A DNA stretch of 64,000 nucleotides from Caballeronia catudaia. GTDB lineage: Bacteria; Pseudomonadota; Gammaproteobacteria; Burkholderiales; Burkholderiaceae. Both the position numbers and the translations under genes were made by a program. The notes under the pieces are model-generated. The model was given only the letters and a program-made list of their open reading frames with translations, was not told where the DNA came from and did no database searches. This document shows positions 17,300 to 27,550 of this stretch, in pieces (within the stretch, counting starts at the first letter, position 1; each line of letters starts with the position of its first letter). The stretch is from contig NZ_FCOF02000007.1 in the NCBI RefSeq assembly GCF_001544755.2, forward strand, positions 1 through 64,000. The letters are read 5' to 3'.

Positions 17300-20011
17300 A
17301 TGGGCAATCACACGGCAACTCCCGACACCTCTTCCGACGCCGCGCCGCTCGCGGACCTGTCGCAGCACACGCCCATGATGCAGCAGTATCTGCGCATCAA
17401 GGCAGAGCATCCCGGCACGCTCGTTTTCTACCGGATGGGCGACTTCTACGAGCTTTTCTTCGACGATGCCGAGAAGGCCGCGCGTCTGCTCGATCTCACG
17501 CTCACGCAGCGCGGCGCGTCGGGCGGCAATCCGATCCGGATGGCGGGCGTGCCCCATCACGCGTGCGAGCAATATCTCGCGAAGCTCGTGAAGCTCGGTG
17601 AATCGGTGGCGATCTGCGAGCAGATCGGCGACCCGGCGACATCGAAAGGTCCGGTCGAACGCAAGGTGGTGCGCGTCGTCACGCCGGGCACGCTCACCGA
17701 CGCCGCGCTGCTCTCCGATAAAAGCGATGTCTATCTGCTCGCGCTCTGCCCGGCGCACAACCGGCGCGGCGTGGTGACGAGCGTCGGGCTCGCGTGGCTG
17801 AATCTCGCAAGCGGCGCGCTGCGCCTCGCGGAAGTCGCGCCAGGGCAAGTGAGCACGGCGCTCGAGCGCATTCGTCCCGCGGAGACGCTCATCGCCGATT
17901 CGATCACCGACGTCAATTCGTCGCTCGGCGTGACGCATCCCGGCGCGACCACGCGCGTTCCGGCCTGGCACTTCGACGTCGGTTCCGGCACGCAACGGCT
18001 GCGCGAACAGCTCGATGTCGCGAGCCTCGACGGCTTCGGCGCGCAGACGCTCACGTGCGCGTGCGGCGCGGCCGGCGCGCTGCTGCTCTACGCCGCCGCG
18101 ACGCAAGGCCAGCAGTTGCGTCACGTGCGCAGCCTGAAGGTCGAGTACGAATCCGAATACATCGGGCTCGATCCCGCCACGCGGCGCAATCTCGAACTCA
18201 CGGAAACACTGCGCGGCACCGAATCGCCGACGCTGTTCTCGCTGCTCGACACCTGCTGCACGACGATGGGCAGCCGCCTGCTGCGCCACTGGCTGCATCA
18301 TCCGCCGCGCGATGCATCGGTTGCGCAGGCGCGCCAGCAAGCGATCGGCGCCTTGCTCGACGCGCCCACGAGCGCCGGGCTCGACACGCTGCGCGGCGCG
18401 CTGCGCAAGATCTCGGACATCGAGCGCATCACGGGCCGTCTCGCGTTGCTGTCGGCGCGGCCGCGCGATCTGTCGAGCCTGCGCGACACGTTCGCCGCGC
18501 TGCCCGATCTGCGCGCGCTCGTCGCGGGCGTGGCGGCGCATGCGTCGGCGCTCGAACGCATCGACGCGGCGCTCGAACCGCCGCACGAATGTCTCGATCT
18601 CCTGACGAATGCGATCGCGCCCGAGCCCGCCGCGCTGATTCGCGACGGCGGCGTGATCGCGCGCGGCTACGATCCCGATCTGGACGAATTGCGCGATATT
18701 TCGGAGAACTGCGATCAGTTCCTGATCGATCTCGAAGCGCGCGAGCGCACGCGCACGGGCATCGCGAATCTACGCGTCGAGTACAACAAGGTGCATGGCT
18801 TCTATATCGAAGTCACGCGCGGGCAGACCGACAAGGTGCCCGACGACTATCGCCGCCGTCAGACGCTCAAGAACGCCGAACGCTACATCACGCCGGAGTT
18901 GAAGACGTTCGAAGACAAGGCGCTGTCCGCGCAGGAGCGCGCACTCGCACGTGAACGCGCCCTTTACGATGCGCTGCTGCAAAGCCTGCTGCCTTTCATA
19001 GCGGACTGCCAGCGCGTGGCGGGCGCGCTCGCGGAACTCGATCTCCTGTGCGCATTTGCCGAACGCGCCCGCGCGCTCGACTGGGTCGCGCCGACATTCA
19101 CCGCCGATGCGGGCATCGATATCGAGCAGGGCCGGCATCCGGTCGTCGAGGCGCAGGTCGAGCAGTTCATCGCGAATGACTGTTGTCTGAGCGACGAGCG
19201 CAAGCTGCTGCTCATCACCGGCCCGAACATGGGCGGCAAATCGACCTTCATGCGGCAGACCGCGTTGATCGCGCTGATGGCTTACGTCGGCAGCTACGTG
19301 CCCGCGAAGCGCGCGCGTTTCGGCTCGCTCGACCGCATCTTCACGCGCATCGGCGCGGCCGACGATCTTGCGGGCGGACGCTCGACCTTCATGGTCGAGA
19401 TGACCGAAGCGGCGGCGATCCTCAACGACGCGAGCGCATCGAGCCTCGTGCTGATGGACGAGATCGGGCGCGGCACGTCGACCTTCGACGGCCTCGCGCT
19501 CGCCTGGGCCATCGCGCGGCATCTGCTGACGCACAACGCCTGCTACACGCTCTTCGCGACGCACTACTTCGAACTCACGCAACTGCCGGCCGAGTTCGCG
19601 CAGGCCGCGAACGTGCACTTGTCGGCGGTCGAGCACGATCACGGCATCGTGTTTCTGCATGCGGTGAGCGAAGGGCCGGCCAATCAGAGTTACGGCCTGC
19701 AGGTCGCGCAACTCGCGGGTGTGCCGGCCGCGGTGATCCGCGCGGCGCGCAAGCATCTCGTGCATCTGGAGCAGCAGTCGATCGGCCATCCCACGGCGCA
19801 GTTCGATCTGTTCGCAAGCCAGCCGTACGCGCCTTACGAAGACGAGCCGCCGCACGAAGACGAAGGCGAAGCGAAGGCCGAAGCGCCCGAACATCCGGCG
19901 ATGCAGAAGCTGCGCGCGTTGGACCCCAACGATCTGCGTCCGCGCGATGCGCTCGATCTGCTGTACGAACTGCATGAACTGGCGAACGCTCCGCCGGATG
20001 CCTCGCGTTGA
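17300..20011 (+). CDS. mutS: DNA mismatch repair protein MutS
   Basis: MutS recognises mismatches and small loops and starts methyl-directed repair with MutL. At 903 residues it is a full-length MutS1: mismatch-binding domain with [11 protein letters not shown] (F-x-E motif near residue 50), connector, lever and clamp domains, then an ATPase with Walker [10 protein letters not shown] near residue 640, Walker [13 protein letters not shown], and the FATHYFEL signature. The C-terminal tail after the ATPase is acidic and is the tetramerisation region. The next gene begins 14 bp before the mutS stop, so the two are coupled. Confidence 0.97.
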   Translation: MGNHTATPDTSSDAAPLADLSQHTPMMQQYLRIKAEHPGTLVFYRMGDFYELFFDDAEKAARLLDLTLTQRGASGGNPIRMAGVPHHACEQYLAKLVKLGESVAICEQIGDPATSKGPVERKVVRVVTPGTLTDAALLSDKSDVYLLALCPAHNRRGVVTSVGLAWLNLASGALRLAEVAPGQVSTALERIRPAETLIADSITDVNSSLGVTHPGATTRVPAWHFDVGSGTQRLREQLDVASLDGFGAQTLTCACGAAGALLLYAAATQGQQLRHVRSLKVEYESEYIGLDPATRRNLELTETLRGTESPTLFSLLDTCCTTMGSRLLRHWLHHPPRDASVAQARQQAIGALLDAPTSAGLDTLRGALRKISDIERITGRLALLSARPRDLSSLRDTFAALPDLRALVAGVAAHASALERIDAALEPPHECLDLLTNAIAPEPAALIRDGGVIARGYDPDLDELRDISENCDQFLIDLEARERTRTGIANLRVEYNKVHGFYIEVTRGQTDKVPDDYRRRQTLKNAERYITPELKTFEDKALSAQERALARERALYDALLQSLLPFIADCQRVAGALAELDLLCAFAERARALDWVAPTFTADAGIDIEQGRHPVVEAQVEQFIANDCCLSDERKLLLITGPNMGGKSTFMRQTALIALMAYVGSYVPAKRARFGSLDRIFTRIGAADDLAGGRSTFMVEMTEAAAILNDASASSLVLMDEIGRGTSTFDGLALAWAIARHLLTHNACYTLFATHYFELTQLPAEFAQAANVHLSAVEHDHGIVFLHAVSEGPANQSYGLQVAQLAGVPAAVIRAARKHLVHLEQQSIGHPTAQFDLFASQPYAPYEDEPPHEDEGEAKAEAPEHPAMQKLRALDPNDLRPRDALDLLYELHELANAPPDASR

Positions 20012-21326
20012 GCGCGCCGTCGCGGCCGCGCTAGTCTGCGGCGCGCTGCTCTTCGGCGCGCAGCGGCAGGCGCATGCGCAGGGCAATACGCTCGGCTTCG
20101 CCGTGATTGCCGATGCGCTCACCCGCCCCGCCGACGAAGCGCCCGTGCGCCGCATGCTCGATGCGATCGGGCGCGACGGCAGCATCGCGTTCATCGTCTA
20201 CGACGGCAATCTCAAGGGCGGTGGCGAACCCTGCCGCGACGGCGTCTATCAGTCGCGGCACGACGTGCTCGACGCGTCGCGCACGCCGCTCGTGCTGCTG
20301 CTCGGCCAGCACGACTGGGCTGATTGCAGCGGCGCGCACGCCGGCGCCTACGACCCGGTCGAACGGCTCGATTTCGTCCGTCAGCTTTTTTTCGCCGATG
20401 CGAATGCGCTCGGACAAGGCCCGCTCACGCTATCGAGAGAAAGCGATGTCGCGCGTTTTCGCACGTTCCGGGAAATCGTGCGCTGGCAGGCACGAGGCAT
20501 CGCGTTCATCGGCCTCAATGTGCCGAGCCCGAACAACCACTATCTGACCGCGGGCGGGCGCAACGGCGAGTTCGAAGACCGCGCCGTCGCCACGACCTTC
20601 TGGCTCGAACACGCAGCGGAATCGGCGCGGCGCAGCGAGATGCGCGCGCTCGTCGTGATCCTTCAGGGCGATCCGGATTTCTCGCGCTACGAACGCCGCG
20701 AGCGCTTCGCATGGCTGCGTTTCTCGCACTCGAACCAGCCGCGCGATGGCTTCCTCGAACTCAAGCGCAGTCTCGTAAAGGCGGCGGAGACTTTTCGCGG
20801 GCCGGTCATCGTGATTCACGGCACCGATGCGCCCGAGCCGAACGGCTTTCACATCGATCAACCTGTGCGCAATGACAAGGGCTTGATCGTCACGAATCTC
20901 ACGCGCGTGGCGATCGCGTTCAGGAAGCCGCAATCGCAATGGCTCGAAGTGCAAAGCGATCCGCAATGGCGTCCACCGTTTCGGCTGCGCGTGCGCGACG
21001 TGAAGGAGACACGCGCGCACGAACCGGTTGCGCCGCCGTCCGAGGCGCCCGCGCAATCGAGCACGCCTTACGTACCGTATCCGGATGCTTATCCGACGCC
21101 GTCTTCCGCGCCGCAGCCCACGTTGCCCGCGTCGCTGCCGCCCGCCCTGCCGCGCAACGATCTGCCCGAGTCTTTGCCCGCGCCGCCGTCGATGCCGCTG
21201 CCGGCCTCCGACTTGCCGCCGATCCTCACGCCGCCGCAGTCCTCGCCGGCGCCGTCCTTGTCACCGCAGTCTTTGCCGCCGATTTATCCTGTGCCGGCAG
21301 CGCCTGCAAATGCCGTCGGCAAATAA
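19998..21326 (+). CDS. Secreted metallophosphoesterase-like protein of unknown function
   Basis: This 442-residue protein has a signal peptide (residues 1-28, ending QAHAQ) and a domain of about 300 residues that resembles calcineurin-like phosphoesterases: [29 protein letters not shown] and [13 protein letters not shown] occupy the usual motif positions, but several canonical metal ligands are replaced (GQHDW instead of GNHE), so it may be catalytically altered. Residues 350-442 are a Pro/Ser/Leu-rich tail. The ATG lies inside mutS, 14 bases before its stop. I do not recognise a characterised homologue. Confidence 0.7.
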   Translation: MPRVERAVAAALVCGALLFGAQRQAHAQGNTLGFAVIADALTRPADEAPVRRMLDAIGRDGSIAFIVYDGNLKGGGEPCRDGVYQSRHDVLDASRTPLVLLLGQHDWADCSGAHAGAYDPVERLDFVRQLFFADANALGQGPLTLSRESDVARFRTFREIVRWQARGIAFIGLNVPSPNNHYLTAGGRNGEFEDRAVATTFWLEHAAESARRSEMRALVVILQGDPDFSRYERRERFAWLRFSHSNQPRDGFLELKRSLVKAAETFRGPVIVIHGTDAPEPNGFHIDQPVRNDKGLIVTNLTRVAIAFRKPQSQWLEVQSDPQWRPPFRLRVRDVKETRAHEPVAPPSEAPAQSSTPYVPYPDAYPTPSSAPQPTLPASLPPALPRNDLPESLPAPPSMPLPASDLPPILTPPQSSPAPSLSPQSLPPIYPVPAAPANAVGK

Positions 21327-21327
21327 A

Positions 21328-21350
21328 AAGCGCAGCCCCGGGCTGCGCTT
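21328..21350. terminator. Bidirectional terminator
   Basis: AAGCGCAGCC pairs with GGCTGCGCTT around a 3-base loop; A-rich sequence precedes it and CCTTTCTT follows. It separates the convergent secreted phosphoesterase-like gene and slyD. Confidence 0.8.
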
Positions 21351-21370
21351 CCTTTCTTCGGCCGATGCGC

Positions 21371-21922
21371 TCAATGCAGCGTCGGACCCGCGTCCTTGCG
21401 CGGTTCGTCGTCATCGTCGTCTTCGTCCTCGTCGAGGACGTGCAGGCCGTCCGCGCCATGCGCGTGCTGATGTTCGATCTCGTCTTCGGTCGCCGAGCGC
21501 ACTTCCTGCACCGACAACGCGAAGCGCAGCGCCATGCCCGCGAGCGGATGATTGCCGTCCAGCACGACCTTGTCTTCGGCGACATCGGTCACGGTATAGA
21601 TGAGCGAATCGATGTCGTCGTCGCCATCTTCGGGCGTGCCTTCGAACTGCATGCCGACCTCCAGCGGTTCCGGAAAACGGTTGCGCTCTTCGATCTTCAC
21701 GAGTTCGGGATCGTACTCGCCGAACGCGTCCTGCGGTTCGAGCTGGATCATCGTTTCATAGCCGGCCTCGTGACCGTCGAGCGCTTCCTCGATCTTGGGG
21801 AACGTGCCATCATAGCCGCCGTGCAGATAGACCATCGGCTCGTCGCTCTCCTCGATCAGATTGCCTTGCGCATCCGATAGCTTGTACGCGACCAAAACGA
21901 CAGTGTCTTTCGCAATTTTCAT
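21371..21922 (-). CDS. slyD: FKBP-type peptidyl-prolyl isomerase SlyD
   Basis: SlyD is a cytoplasmic prolyl isomerase and chaperone and, in many bacteria, a nickel-binding factor for hydrogenase maturation. The 183-residue protein has the FKBP domain (residues 1-150) with LIEESDEPMVYLHGGYDG and the insert-in-flap region, then a short tail with His residues (HQHAHG) and a long acidic Asp/Glu run. It lacks the long His/Cys metal-binding tail of E. coli SlyD. ATG 21922 is the conserved MKIAKDTVV start with a good GGAT/AGGATCC ribosome site. Confidence 0.9.
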   Translation of the reverse strand: MKIAKDTVVLVAYKLSDAQGNLIEESDEPMVYLHGGYDGTFPKIEEALDGHEAGYETMIQLEPQDAFGEYDPELVKIEERNRFPEPLEVGMQFEGTPEDGDDDIDSLIYTVTDVAEDKVVLDGNHPLAGMALRFALSVQEVRSATEDEIEHQHAHGADGLHVLDEDEDDDDDEPRKDAGPTLH

Positions 21923-21955
21923 TGGATCCTCCAAGATACAAGCCTCGATTATACG

Positions 21956-23194
21956 ATGCCCAAGCGGCCCCACCACGCAACACCGATCCCCGTTTCCGGC
22001 CTTCCCGGGCATGCTCGCGCGCCTCTTCCGGACGAACTCACGCCCATGTTGGGCAACCGCACGCCGCGACAGTTCATGCGGCGTTACTGGCAGAAAAAGC
22101 CGCTTTTAATTCGCCAGGCTTTTCCCGGTATCGCGGCTCCGCTCGCGCGCGACGAACTCTTCGAACTCGCCGATCTCGAGGACGTCGAGGCCCGTCTCAT
22201 CACGCATTTTCGCAAGACGTGGAATCTCGAACACGGCCCCTTCGCCCCCGACGAACTGCCTTCCGTGAAGAAGCGCGAGTGGACCCTGCTCGTGCAAGGC
22301 GTGAACTTGCACGACGACCGCGCGCACGCGCTGATGAACCGTTTCCGCTTCATTCCGGACGCGCGCCTCGACGATCTGATGATCTCCTACGCAACCGATG
22401 GCGGCGGTGTGGGACCGCACTTCGACTCTTACGACGTCTTTCTGCTTCAGGTTCATGGCAAGCGCCGCTGGCGCATAGGCGCACAGCGTGATCTCTCGCT
22501 AAAACCCGGATTGCCGTTGAAAGTTTTACAGCACTTCGAGCCCGAGGAAGAGTGGCTGCTGGAGCCCGGCGACATGCTGTACCTTCCTCCGCACATCGCG
22601 CACGACGGGATCGCCGAGGGCGAATGCATGACGGCGTCGATCGGCTTTCGCGCGCCGTCCGCGCACGAGCTGACGGCGCAGTTCCTGTATCACCTCGCCG
22701 AGCGCACCGGCGATGCGCCCGACAGCGGCCGCGCGAACGCGCGCTACCGCGATCCGGGTCAGGAGCCCGTGGCGAATCCTGCGGCGCTGCCGGCGTTGCT
22801 CGTCGAGCGCGTTGGCGCGATCCTTGCGAACGTCGATTGGAACCAAAAGGACGTCGCCGACTTTCTGGGCGCTTATTTGAGCGAACCGAAAGCCAACGTC
22901 GTATTCGACTCGCCCGAACGCGTGTTGAATGAGCAAAAATTTGTAGAGCGAGCAAAGAAAACGGGTATCGAGCTGAATAGAAAGACTATTTTGCTCTACG
23001 ACGGGAAGTCATATTTCGTAAATGGAGAAGCCGCGGCGCTGTCGTCGAAGCTGAAAAAGTGGCTCCCCGAATTGGCCGATTCACGGCGTCTGGAGGCGAA
23101 ACGCTTTGTAACACTTACAGACGAATCGTCAATGACAGCGCTGCTGCACGAATGGTATCGTGCGGGCTGGATTCAGATAGGCGCTTTGCCTTGA
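21956..23194 (+). CDS. 50S ribosomal protein L16 3-hydroxylase (JmjC-type oxygenase)
   Basis: This Fe(II)/2-oxoglutarate oxygenase is a YcfD/RoxA-type ribosomal oxygenase that hydroxylates an arginine of ribosomal protein L16. The 412-residue protein has a double-stranded beta-helix with the iron triad HFD (in GPHFDSYDVF) and a distal His in PPHIAHDG, plus the basic phenyl-binding segment FRQKP-like PLLIRQAFPG near residue 50. The C-terminal 150 residues form the winged-helix dimer domain. It starts 33 bases from slyD in divergent orientation, so both share a promoter region. Confidence 0.9.
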   Translation: MPKRPHHATPIPVSGLPGHARAPLPDELTPMLGNRTPRQFMRRYWQKKPLLIRQAFPGIAAPLARDELFELADLEDVEARLITHFRKTWNLEHGPFAPDELPSVKKREWTLLVQGVNLHDDRAHALMNRFRFIPDARLDDLMISYATDGGGVGPHFDSYDVFLLQVHGKRRWRIGAQRDLSLKPGLPLKVLQHFEPEEEWLLEPGDMLYLPPHIAHDGIAEGECMTASIGFRAPSAHELTAQFLYHLAERTGDAPDSGRANARYRDPGQEPVANPAALPALLVERVGAILANVDWNQKDVADFLGAYLSEPKANVVFDSPERVLNEQKFVERAKKTGIELNRKTILLYDGKSYFVNGEAAALSSKLKKWLPELADSRRLEAKRFVTLTDESSMTALLHEWYRAGWIQIGALP

Positions 23195-23301
23195 CAGGCT
23201 TGCGTCCAAGAGACTTGCCGGCAGGCTGCGGATGGTAAAATCATGCTGTTCCGCAATATGAAAGTTTGTATGAGAAAGACAACGCATCGTCCCCTGATTT
23301 A

Positions 23302-23330
23302 TCGACGGTCGTTACGAAAGTGCCTATAAT
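23302..23330 (+). promoter_or_regulatory. Probable sigma-70 promoter of the alanine-rich lipoprotein
   Basis: TCGACG (23302-23307) and a perfect TATAAT (23325-23330) are 17 bp apart. Transcription would start near 23337, giving an untranslated leader of about 125 nt that contains the inverted repeat at 23353-23375. Confidence 0.5.
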
Positions 23331-23352
23331 TTCCGGCCAAGCCGTAGGAAGT

Positions 23353-23375
23353 CTCACACAAAATAGAATTGTGAG
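23353..23375. repeat. Inverted repeat in the lipoprotein leader
   Basis: A perfect 6-bp inverted repeat CTCACA...TGTGAG with an 11-base AT-rich centre containing TAGAAT lies between promoter and gene. It could be an operator or an RNA hairpin. Confidence 0.4.
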
Positions 23376-23462
23376 TCTCCACAGCGGCCCAGGTCGGTGT
23401 TGGAGCACACATTACCGGTACTTTGCGCTGTTGCTTACCTTTAACCATAAAAGGACGTGATC

Positions 23463-23717
23463 ATGAAGAAATCCCTCCTCGTAGCATCCCTGTTGGCTGC
23501 TGTTGCTCTGGCTGCATGCAACAAGTCTAGCGAAACGGCTGCTCCGAGCGCTGCAAGCGATACGACGGCGGCTTCGGCTCCGGCTGCTGCTGCTTCGGAC
23601 GCAAACGCTGCTGCATCGAGCGCTTCGGCCGCCGCAAGCGACGCAGCATCGGCTGCTGGCGCGGCTTCGGACGCCGCCGCTTCGGCTGCTGCCCCGGCAT
23701 CGGGCGCAAGCCAGTAA
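23463..23717 (+). CDS. Small alanine/serine-rich lipoprotein
   Basis: This 84-residue precursor has a lipoprotein signal peptide with lipobox LAAC (cysteine at residue 19). The mature part is almost entirely Ala, Ser and Asp in AASDA-like repeats, with no charged clusters for outer-membrane partners. ATG 23463 follows an AAGGA site by 7 bases; the in-frame GTG 23457 is too close to the ribosome site. Such short helical Ala-rich lipoproteins are often highly expressed in Burkholderia, but their function is unknown. A strong terminator follows. Confidence 0.85.
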   Translation: MKKSLLVASLLAAVALAACNKSSETAAPSAASDTTAASAPAAAASDANAAASSASAAASDAASAAGAASDAAASAAAPASGASQ

Positions 23718-23787
23718 GGCTTGTCGGCGCTCTATCGCAGCGCCACATGACAGGCCGCTGACAGGCCGCTCGATGCGGTCTGTCAAC

Positions 23788-23817
23788 GAAAAAACCGGCT
23801 CTTGGGCCGGTTTTTTC
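23788..23817. terminator. Bidirectional intrinsic terminator
   Basis: An AAAAAACCGG/CCGGTTTTTT hairpin with an 8-base loop lies between the convergent lipoprotein and MBL hydrolase genes and has T-runs in both directions. Confidence 0.92.
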
Positions 23818-23857
23818 GTATCTGCGTTCTGCGAGTTTTTAGGTATGCGCGCCGCGT

Positions 23858-24631
23858 CTAGAGCGCGATCCAGTCGAAGCCTTCGGCTTGCGTTGCGACG
23901 ACGATATCGATGGCCGACGCACCCAGCACCGCCGCCAGCGCCGTCTGCGCGAGATGCGGCAGGTTGTTCTGCTGGCTGAGATGAGCGGCTACGAGATGAC
24001 GCAGCCGCGAACGATCGAGCGATGCCAGTATGGCCGCCGCCGCCTCGTTGTTCAGGTGTCCGTGATTCCCGCCGATGCGCGCCTTGAGCGAAGGCGGATA
24101 GCGGCTCCCGGCAAGCATCTCGACATCGTGATTGGATTCGAGCACGAGCGCGTCGCAGCCGCTCAACACGTTCGTGATATGCGGCGTCGACACTCCGACG
24201 TCCGTCAGCACGCCGAGGCGGCAAGCGCCGTCGGAGAAGACGTACTGCAGCGGTTCCCGGGCGTCGTGTGGCACGGTATAGGGCAACACGCTCAGATCGC
24301 CGATAGCGACGCTCTCGTCGCCCCACAACACGTTCAGTTCGACGTCGGCTTCATCGGCGCCGATCGCGCGCGCCGTGCCCCAACTCATATGCAGCGGAAT
24401 GGACCATTTTCGAGCGAGCGTCAGCGCGCTGCCGATATGGTCCGTATGCTCGTGCGTGATGACGATGGCGTCGAGATCCTCCACGCGGCAGTTGAGGCGT
24501 GCAAGACGGCGCGCGACTTCCTTGCCGGAGAATCCGCAATCGAGCAGCACGCGCGTAGTGGTCGCGCCGCTCGATGCCTCGACGAGCAACGCATTGCCCT
24601 CGCTGCCGCTGCCGAGACTGGCGAATCTCAC
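23858..24631 (-). CDS. MBL-fold metallo-hydrolase
   Basis: This 257-residue metallo-beta-lactamase-fold protein has the zinc motif HEHTDHIG near residue 60, an ESNHD segment and the AAHLSQQNN C-terminal motif. It resembles YycJ/WalJ-type hydrolases, some of which act as 5'-3' exonucleases, but the true substrate is unknown. The gene starts 19 bp after the bamC stop on the same strand, so it lies at the end of the dapA-bamC operon, as is common in this group. Confidence 0.85.
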   Translation of the reverse strand: MRFASLGSGSEGNALLVEASSGATTTRVLLDCGFSGKEVARRLARLNCRVEDLDAIVITHEHTDHIGSALTLARKWSIPLHMSWGTARAIGADEADVELNVLWGDESVAIGDLSVLPYTVPHDAREPLQYVFSDGACRLGVLTDVGVSTPHITNVLSGCDALVLESNHDVEMLAGSRYPPSLKARIGGNHGHLNNEAAAAILASLDRSRLRHLVAAHLSQQNNLPHLAQTALAAVLGASAIDIVVATQAEGFDWIAL

Positions 24632-24650
24632 GATGGCTTCGGCATGTCGT

Positions 24651-25793
24651 TTAGTTCAACTGCGCGTGCAGCAACGAAACGATGCGCTGCGCGTCGGACG
24701 AGGTGTCCGGCTGGCCGTTCGCATCGACGACGCCGACCTGCGTCACCGAATCCGCCTTCGGCTTCACGTTGACGAGGAACTGGCGCGTAGGCTTCGGCGT
24801 ATTGCTCGAGAACATCTTGCCGAAGAGCCCTTCCTTCTTCAACTCGGCCATCGAATCGGAGAAATGCACGTAGTAGATGCCCTTCTCGCGATCGCGATTG
24901 TCGACCGTGAAGTTCGTGCGGTCGAGCGCGAGACCGACGCGCAGCCACGCGCGATCGAACGGCTCGGCGAGATCGAGCGTGGAGCCGTTCGTACCCGGGT
25001 CCACCGCCACCTTCGCGCCAGCCGGACGCGCATCGGCGATCAGCTTCTTCGACTGGTCTTCGGTCAGGCCGAATTTCTGCATCAGCTTGCCAAGAACCGC
25101 CGATTCGAGCGCCGGATTGCGCGGACGCGCTTCCCAACGCGATGAGGTCTTGTCCTGACCGGTCAGCACTTCTTCCATTGCGCTGTGCGTGATGGAGATG
25201 TCGGTCGAGCCGTCCGATGCGCGATCCACCTGGGTGCGGAACATGTCGCGCGTACCCGACGAATACGCGAAATCGAGCAGCTTGCCCACGCTGTTCCTGA
25301 ACCAGTCGTTCGGAATGTTCGCGCGGTTCTCGGCCCAGTCGGTCGCCATGATGCCGGTCTGCGGCGCGTCGGTCTTGAGCGTGAAGCCGTTGTCTTCCCA
25401 GAACTCCTTGAGCGGGCCCCAGACCTGATCGGGCGAGCGGCCATCGACCACGAGCCAGCGGCGATCGCCGTCCTTCTCGACGTGCATGCCGTACGGATCT
25501 TGCGCCGTCGGCACGCCGAGCGTCGCGTTGCCCGCCGGCGTGACCGCGCGCTCCGCGCCGCCGCCGAGCGCGTTCACCTTGGGCGGTGCGGCATAGCGCT
25601 GGCTGATGTCGGCCGTGCTGAGATCGGACGGCACGCTGAGCGCCGGTGCGGTTTCAGCAGCTTTGTAGTTGACGCGATCCGGCGCGAGCCAGTCGTTGAG
25701 CGTGTCGCAACCCGCGAGCGCGAAAACCGCGCCGGCGCCGAGCGAAAGCACGCTCAGGCGTTTGGCTTGCGTAAGAAAAGCGGAACGTTTCAT
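24651..25793 (-). CDS. bamC: Outer membrane assembly lipoprotein BamC
   Basis: BamC is an accessory lipoprotein of the BAM complex that inserts beta-barrel proteins in the outer membrane. The 380-residue precursor has lipobox LAGC (cysteine about residue 29) followed by an unstructured N-terminal segment and two helix-grip domains. ATG 25793 follows an AAGGA site; the 24-residue upstream extension is not needed. It follows dapA on the same strand with a 191-bp gap. Confidence 0.9.
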   Translation of the reverse strand: MKRSAFLTQAKRLSVLSLGAGAVFALAGCDTLNDWLAPDRVNYKAAETAPALSVPSDLSTADISQRYAAPPKVNALGGGAERAVTPAGNATLGVPTAQDPYGMHVEKDGDRRWLVVDGRSPDQVWGPLKEFWEDNGFTLKTDAPQTGIMATDWAENRANIPNDWFRNSVGKLLDFAYSSGTRDMFRTQVDRASDGSTDISITHSAMEEVLTGQDKTSSRWEARPRNPALESAVLGKLMQKFGLTEDQSKKLIADARPAGAKVAVDPGTNGSTLDLAEPFDRAWLRVGLALDRTNFTVDNRDREKGIYYVHFSDSMAELKKEGLFGKMFSSNTPKPTRQFLVNVKPKADSVTQVGVVDANGQPDTSSDAQRIVSLLHAQLN

Positions 25794-25984
25794 GAGGTCC
25801 TTCTTTGCTGCCGATGACGCATTGCCTTGCGCCCATCCCGTTCCCGGGCAGGTCGGCGAAGCCAATACGAGGCCAATGCGAGGCCAACGAGCGGCGGTTG
25901 ATGACTGAAGGTGTGGTTCAATTCGATCACTTGCGGCGGCGCGGTATTTCGATTCCCTGTGGCTTGGCGCGCCGCCTCACGTGA

Positions 25985-26890
25985 TCAGGCGAGAAGGCCG
26001 GACTCGCGCAACGCGTCACGCACGACGTCGTGATAGCGCGCATCGAGCGGCGTGAGCGGCAGACGGATGCCGCCTTCCATGCGGCCCAGTTCGGCGAGCG
26101 CCCACTTGACCGGAATCGGATTCGATTCGCAGAAGAGTTGCTTGTGCAGCGACAGCAGCTTCAGATGGATGCGGCGCGCGGTGATGGCGTCGCCTTCCAG
26201 CGCGGCGCGGCACAACTGGCTCATTTCCTTCGGCGCGACGTTCGCCGTCACCGAGATGTTGCCGTGACCGCCGAGCAGCATCAGTGCGATGGCCGTGGGA
26301 TCGTCGCCGCTGAAGATGCTGAACTGCGCCGGTGCGTGCTTGATCAGATGCGCCGCGCGGTCGATGTTGCCCGTCGCCTCCTTCACGCCGATGATGCCCG
26401 GCACGCCGGCGAGACGCAGGATCGTCTCGTTGCTCATGTCGGCAACGGTACGGCCCGGCACGTTGTAGAGGATGACCGGAAGATCGACGGCTTCGGCGAT
26501 CGCCTTGAAGTGGCGATACATGCCTTCCTGCGTCGGCTTGTTGTAATACGGAACGACTTGCAGCGTGGCGTCGGCGCCGACCTTTTTCGCGTGCTTCGAG
26601 AGTTCGATGGCTTCCGCGGTGGAGTTGCCGCCCGCGCCCGCGATGATCGGAAAGCGCTTCGCCGCATGCTCGACCGCCGTCTGGATCATCAGGATGTGCT
26701 CTTCGACCGACAAAGTGGCCGACTCGCCGCTCGTGCCAACCACGACGAGACCGTTCGAGCCCTGTTCGATGTGCCAGTCGACCAGTTTTCGAAACGCCGG
26801 CAGATCGAGACTACCGTCCTCGTGCATCGGTGTGACGATGGCAGGAATGCTGCCGCGGATCTGGATGCCGCCGTGTGTTCCGTTTGTCAT
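25985..26890 (-). CDS. dapA: 4-hydroxy-tetrahydrodipicolinate synthase
   Basis: DapA condenses pyruvate with aspartate semialdehyde on the pathway to diaminopimelate and lysine. The 301-residue TIM-barrel protein has the Schiff-base lysine in [10 protein letters not shown] (near residue 170) and the catalytic Tyr in [10 protein letters not shown] and LYNVPGRT. The upstream 60 bases are AT-rich and carry a TACAAT -10-like hexamer. It lies downstream of the trpS/methyltransferase pair and upstream of bamC, a typical dapA-bamC arrangement. Confidence 0.96.
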   Translation of the reverse strand: MTNGTHGGIQIRGSIPAIVTPMHEDGSLDLPAFRKLVDWHIEQGSNGLVVVGTSGESATLSVEEHILMIQTAVEHAAKRFPIIAGAGGNSTAEAIELSKHAKKVGADATLQVVPYYNKPTQEGMYRHFKAIAEAVDLPVILYNVPGRTVADMSNETILRLAGVPGIIGVKEATGNIDRAAHLIKHAPAQFSIFSGDDPTAIALMLLGGHGNISVTANVAPKEMSQLCRAALEGDAITARRIHLKLLSLHKQLFCESNPIPVKWALAELGRMEGGIRLPLTPLDARYHDVVRDALRESGLLA

Positions 26891-26953
26891 GAAACTCTAT
26901 GAATTTAATCGAAAATTTAATCGCGAAAAGCGATATTACGCGATTGTAGCGGA

Positions 26954-27550
26954 TTAGCCGGTCAACGCGTAACGTGGCGGACCCGGGGGTGTGTTACCAA
27001 TCGTGAGCGCATTTTCCGCCGATGCGTCGACTGCCGGCCGTTCGCGAACGGCGCAGATTCGCTGCACGTAGGCAGCACGCGGGTCTTCGACGAATCCGTC
27101 CTCGTAGGCAATCACGCGCAAACGGCCACGCACGGCGTCCAGCAATTCGCCGGGCTGAAGCAGGAAGGCGGGATTGGACGGCTTGCCGGTGCTGCCGTTG
27201 CCCGCCGCAAAAGTTTCGTAGATCAGCACGCCGCCGGGCGCGAGCGCATCGGTCAGATGGCCGAACAGCGGGCGATGGAGATAATTCGTGACGACGACCG
27301 CATCGAACGTGCGGGTTTTTGAAAGCGGCCAGGGCGCGCCTTCGATGTCCGCCGCCAGCGTTTCGACGCCCGCGCACCCGACCATCGACGCGAGCGCGCC
27401 GGCGTCGCGATCGATCGCGAGCACGCGAAACCCGAGCGACGCGAACCAGCGCGCGTGGCGCCCGCTGCCCGCGGCGACGTCGAGCACCGTGCCGCCGGGC
27501 GCGGCGAGATGCGCCCAGCGAGCGACCCAACCGCTCGGCGCGCTCTCCAT
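26954..27550 (-). CDS. SAM-dependent class I methyltransferase
   Basis: This 198-residue protein has the Rossmann-like SAM fold with motif I VLDVAAGSGRHA (near residue 27), an acidic residue at the end of strand 2 (AIDRD) and motif IV VVVTNYLHRP. The substrate is unknown; in size and sequence it resembles small tellurite-resistance/UbiE-type methyltransferases. The ATG shares one base with the trpS stop (TGATG), so it is translated by coupling with trpS. The stop is followed by the dapA leader. Confidence 0.85.
   Translation of the reverse strand: MESAPSGWVARWAHLAAPGGTVLDVAAGSGRHARWFASLGFRVLAIDRDAGALASMVGCAGVETLAADIEGAPWPLSKTRTFDAVVVTNYLHRPLFGHLTDALAPGGVLIYETFAAGNGSTGKPSNPAFLLQPGELLDAVRGRLRVIAYEDGFVEDPRAAYVQRICAVRERPAVDASAENALTIGNTPPGPPRYALTG

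Noticed and set aside
23353..23375. A lac-type operator
   Set aside because: The half-sites resemble TGTGAG but are oriented outward and have the wrong centre; kept only as an unspecified inverted repeat.
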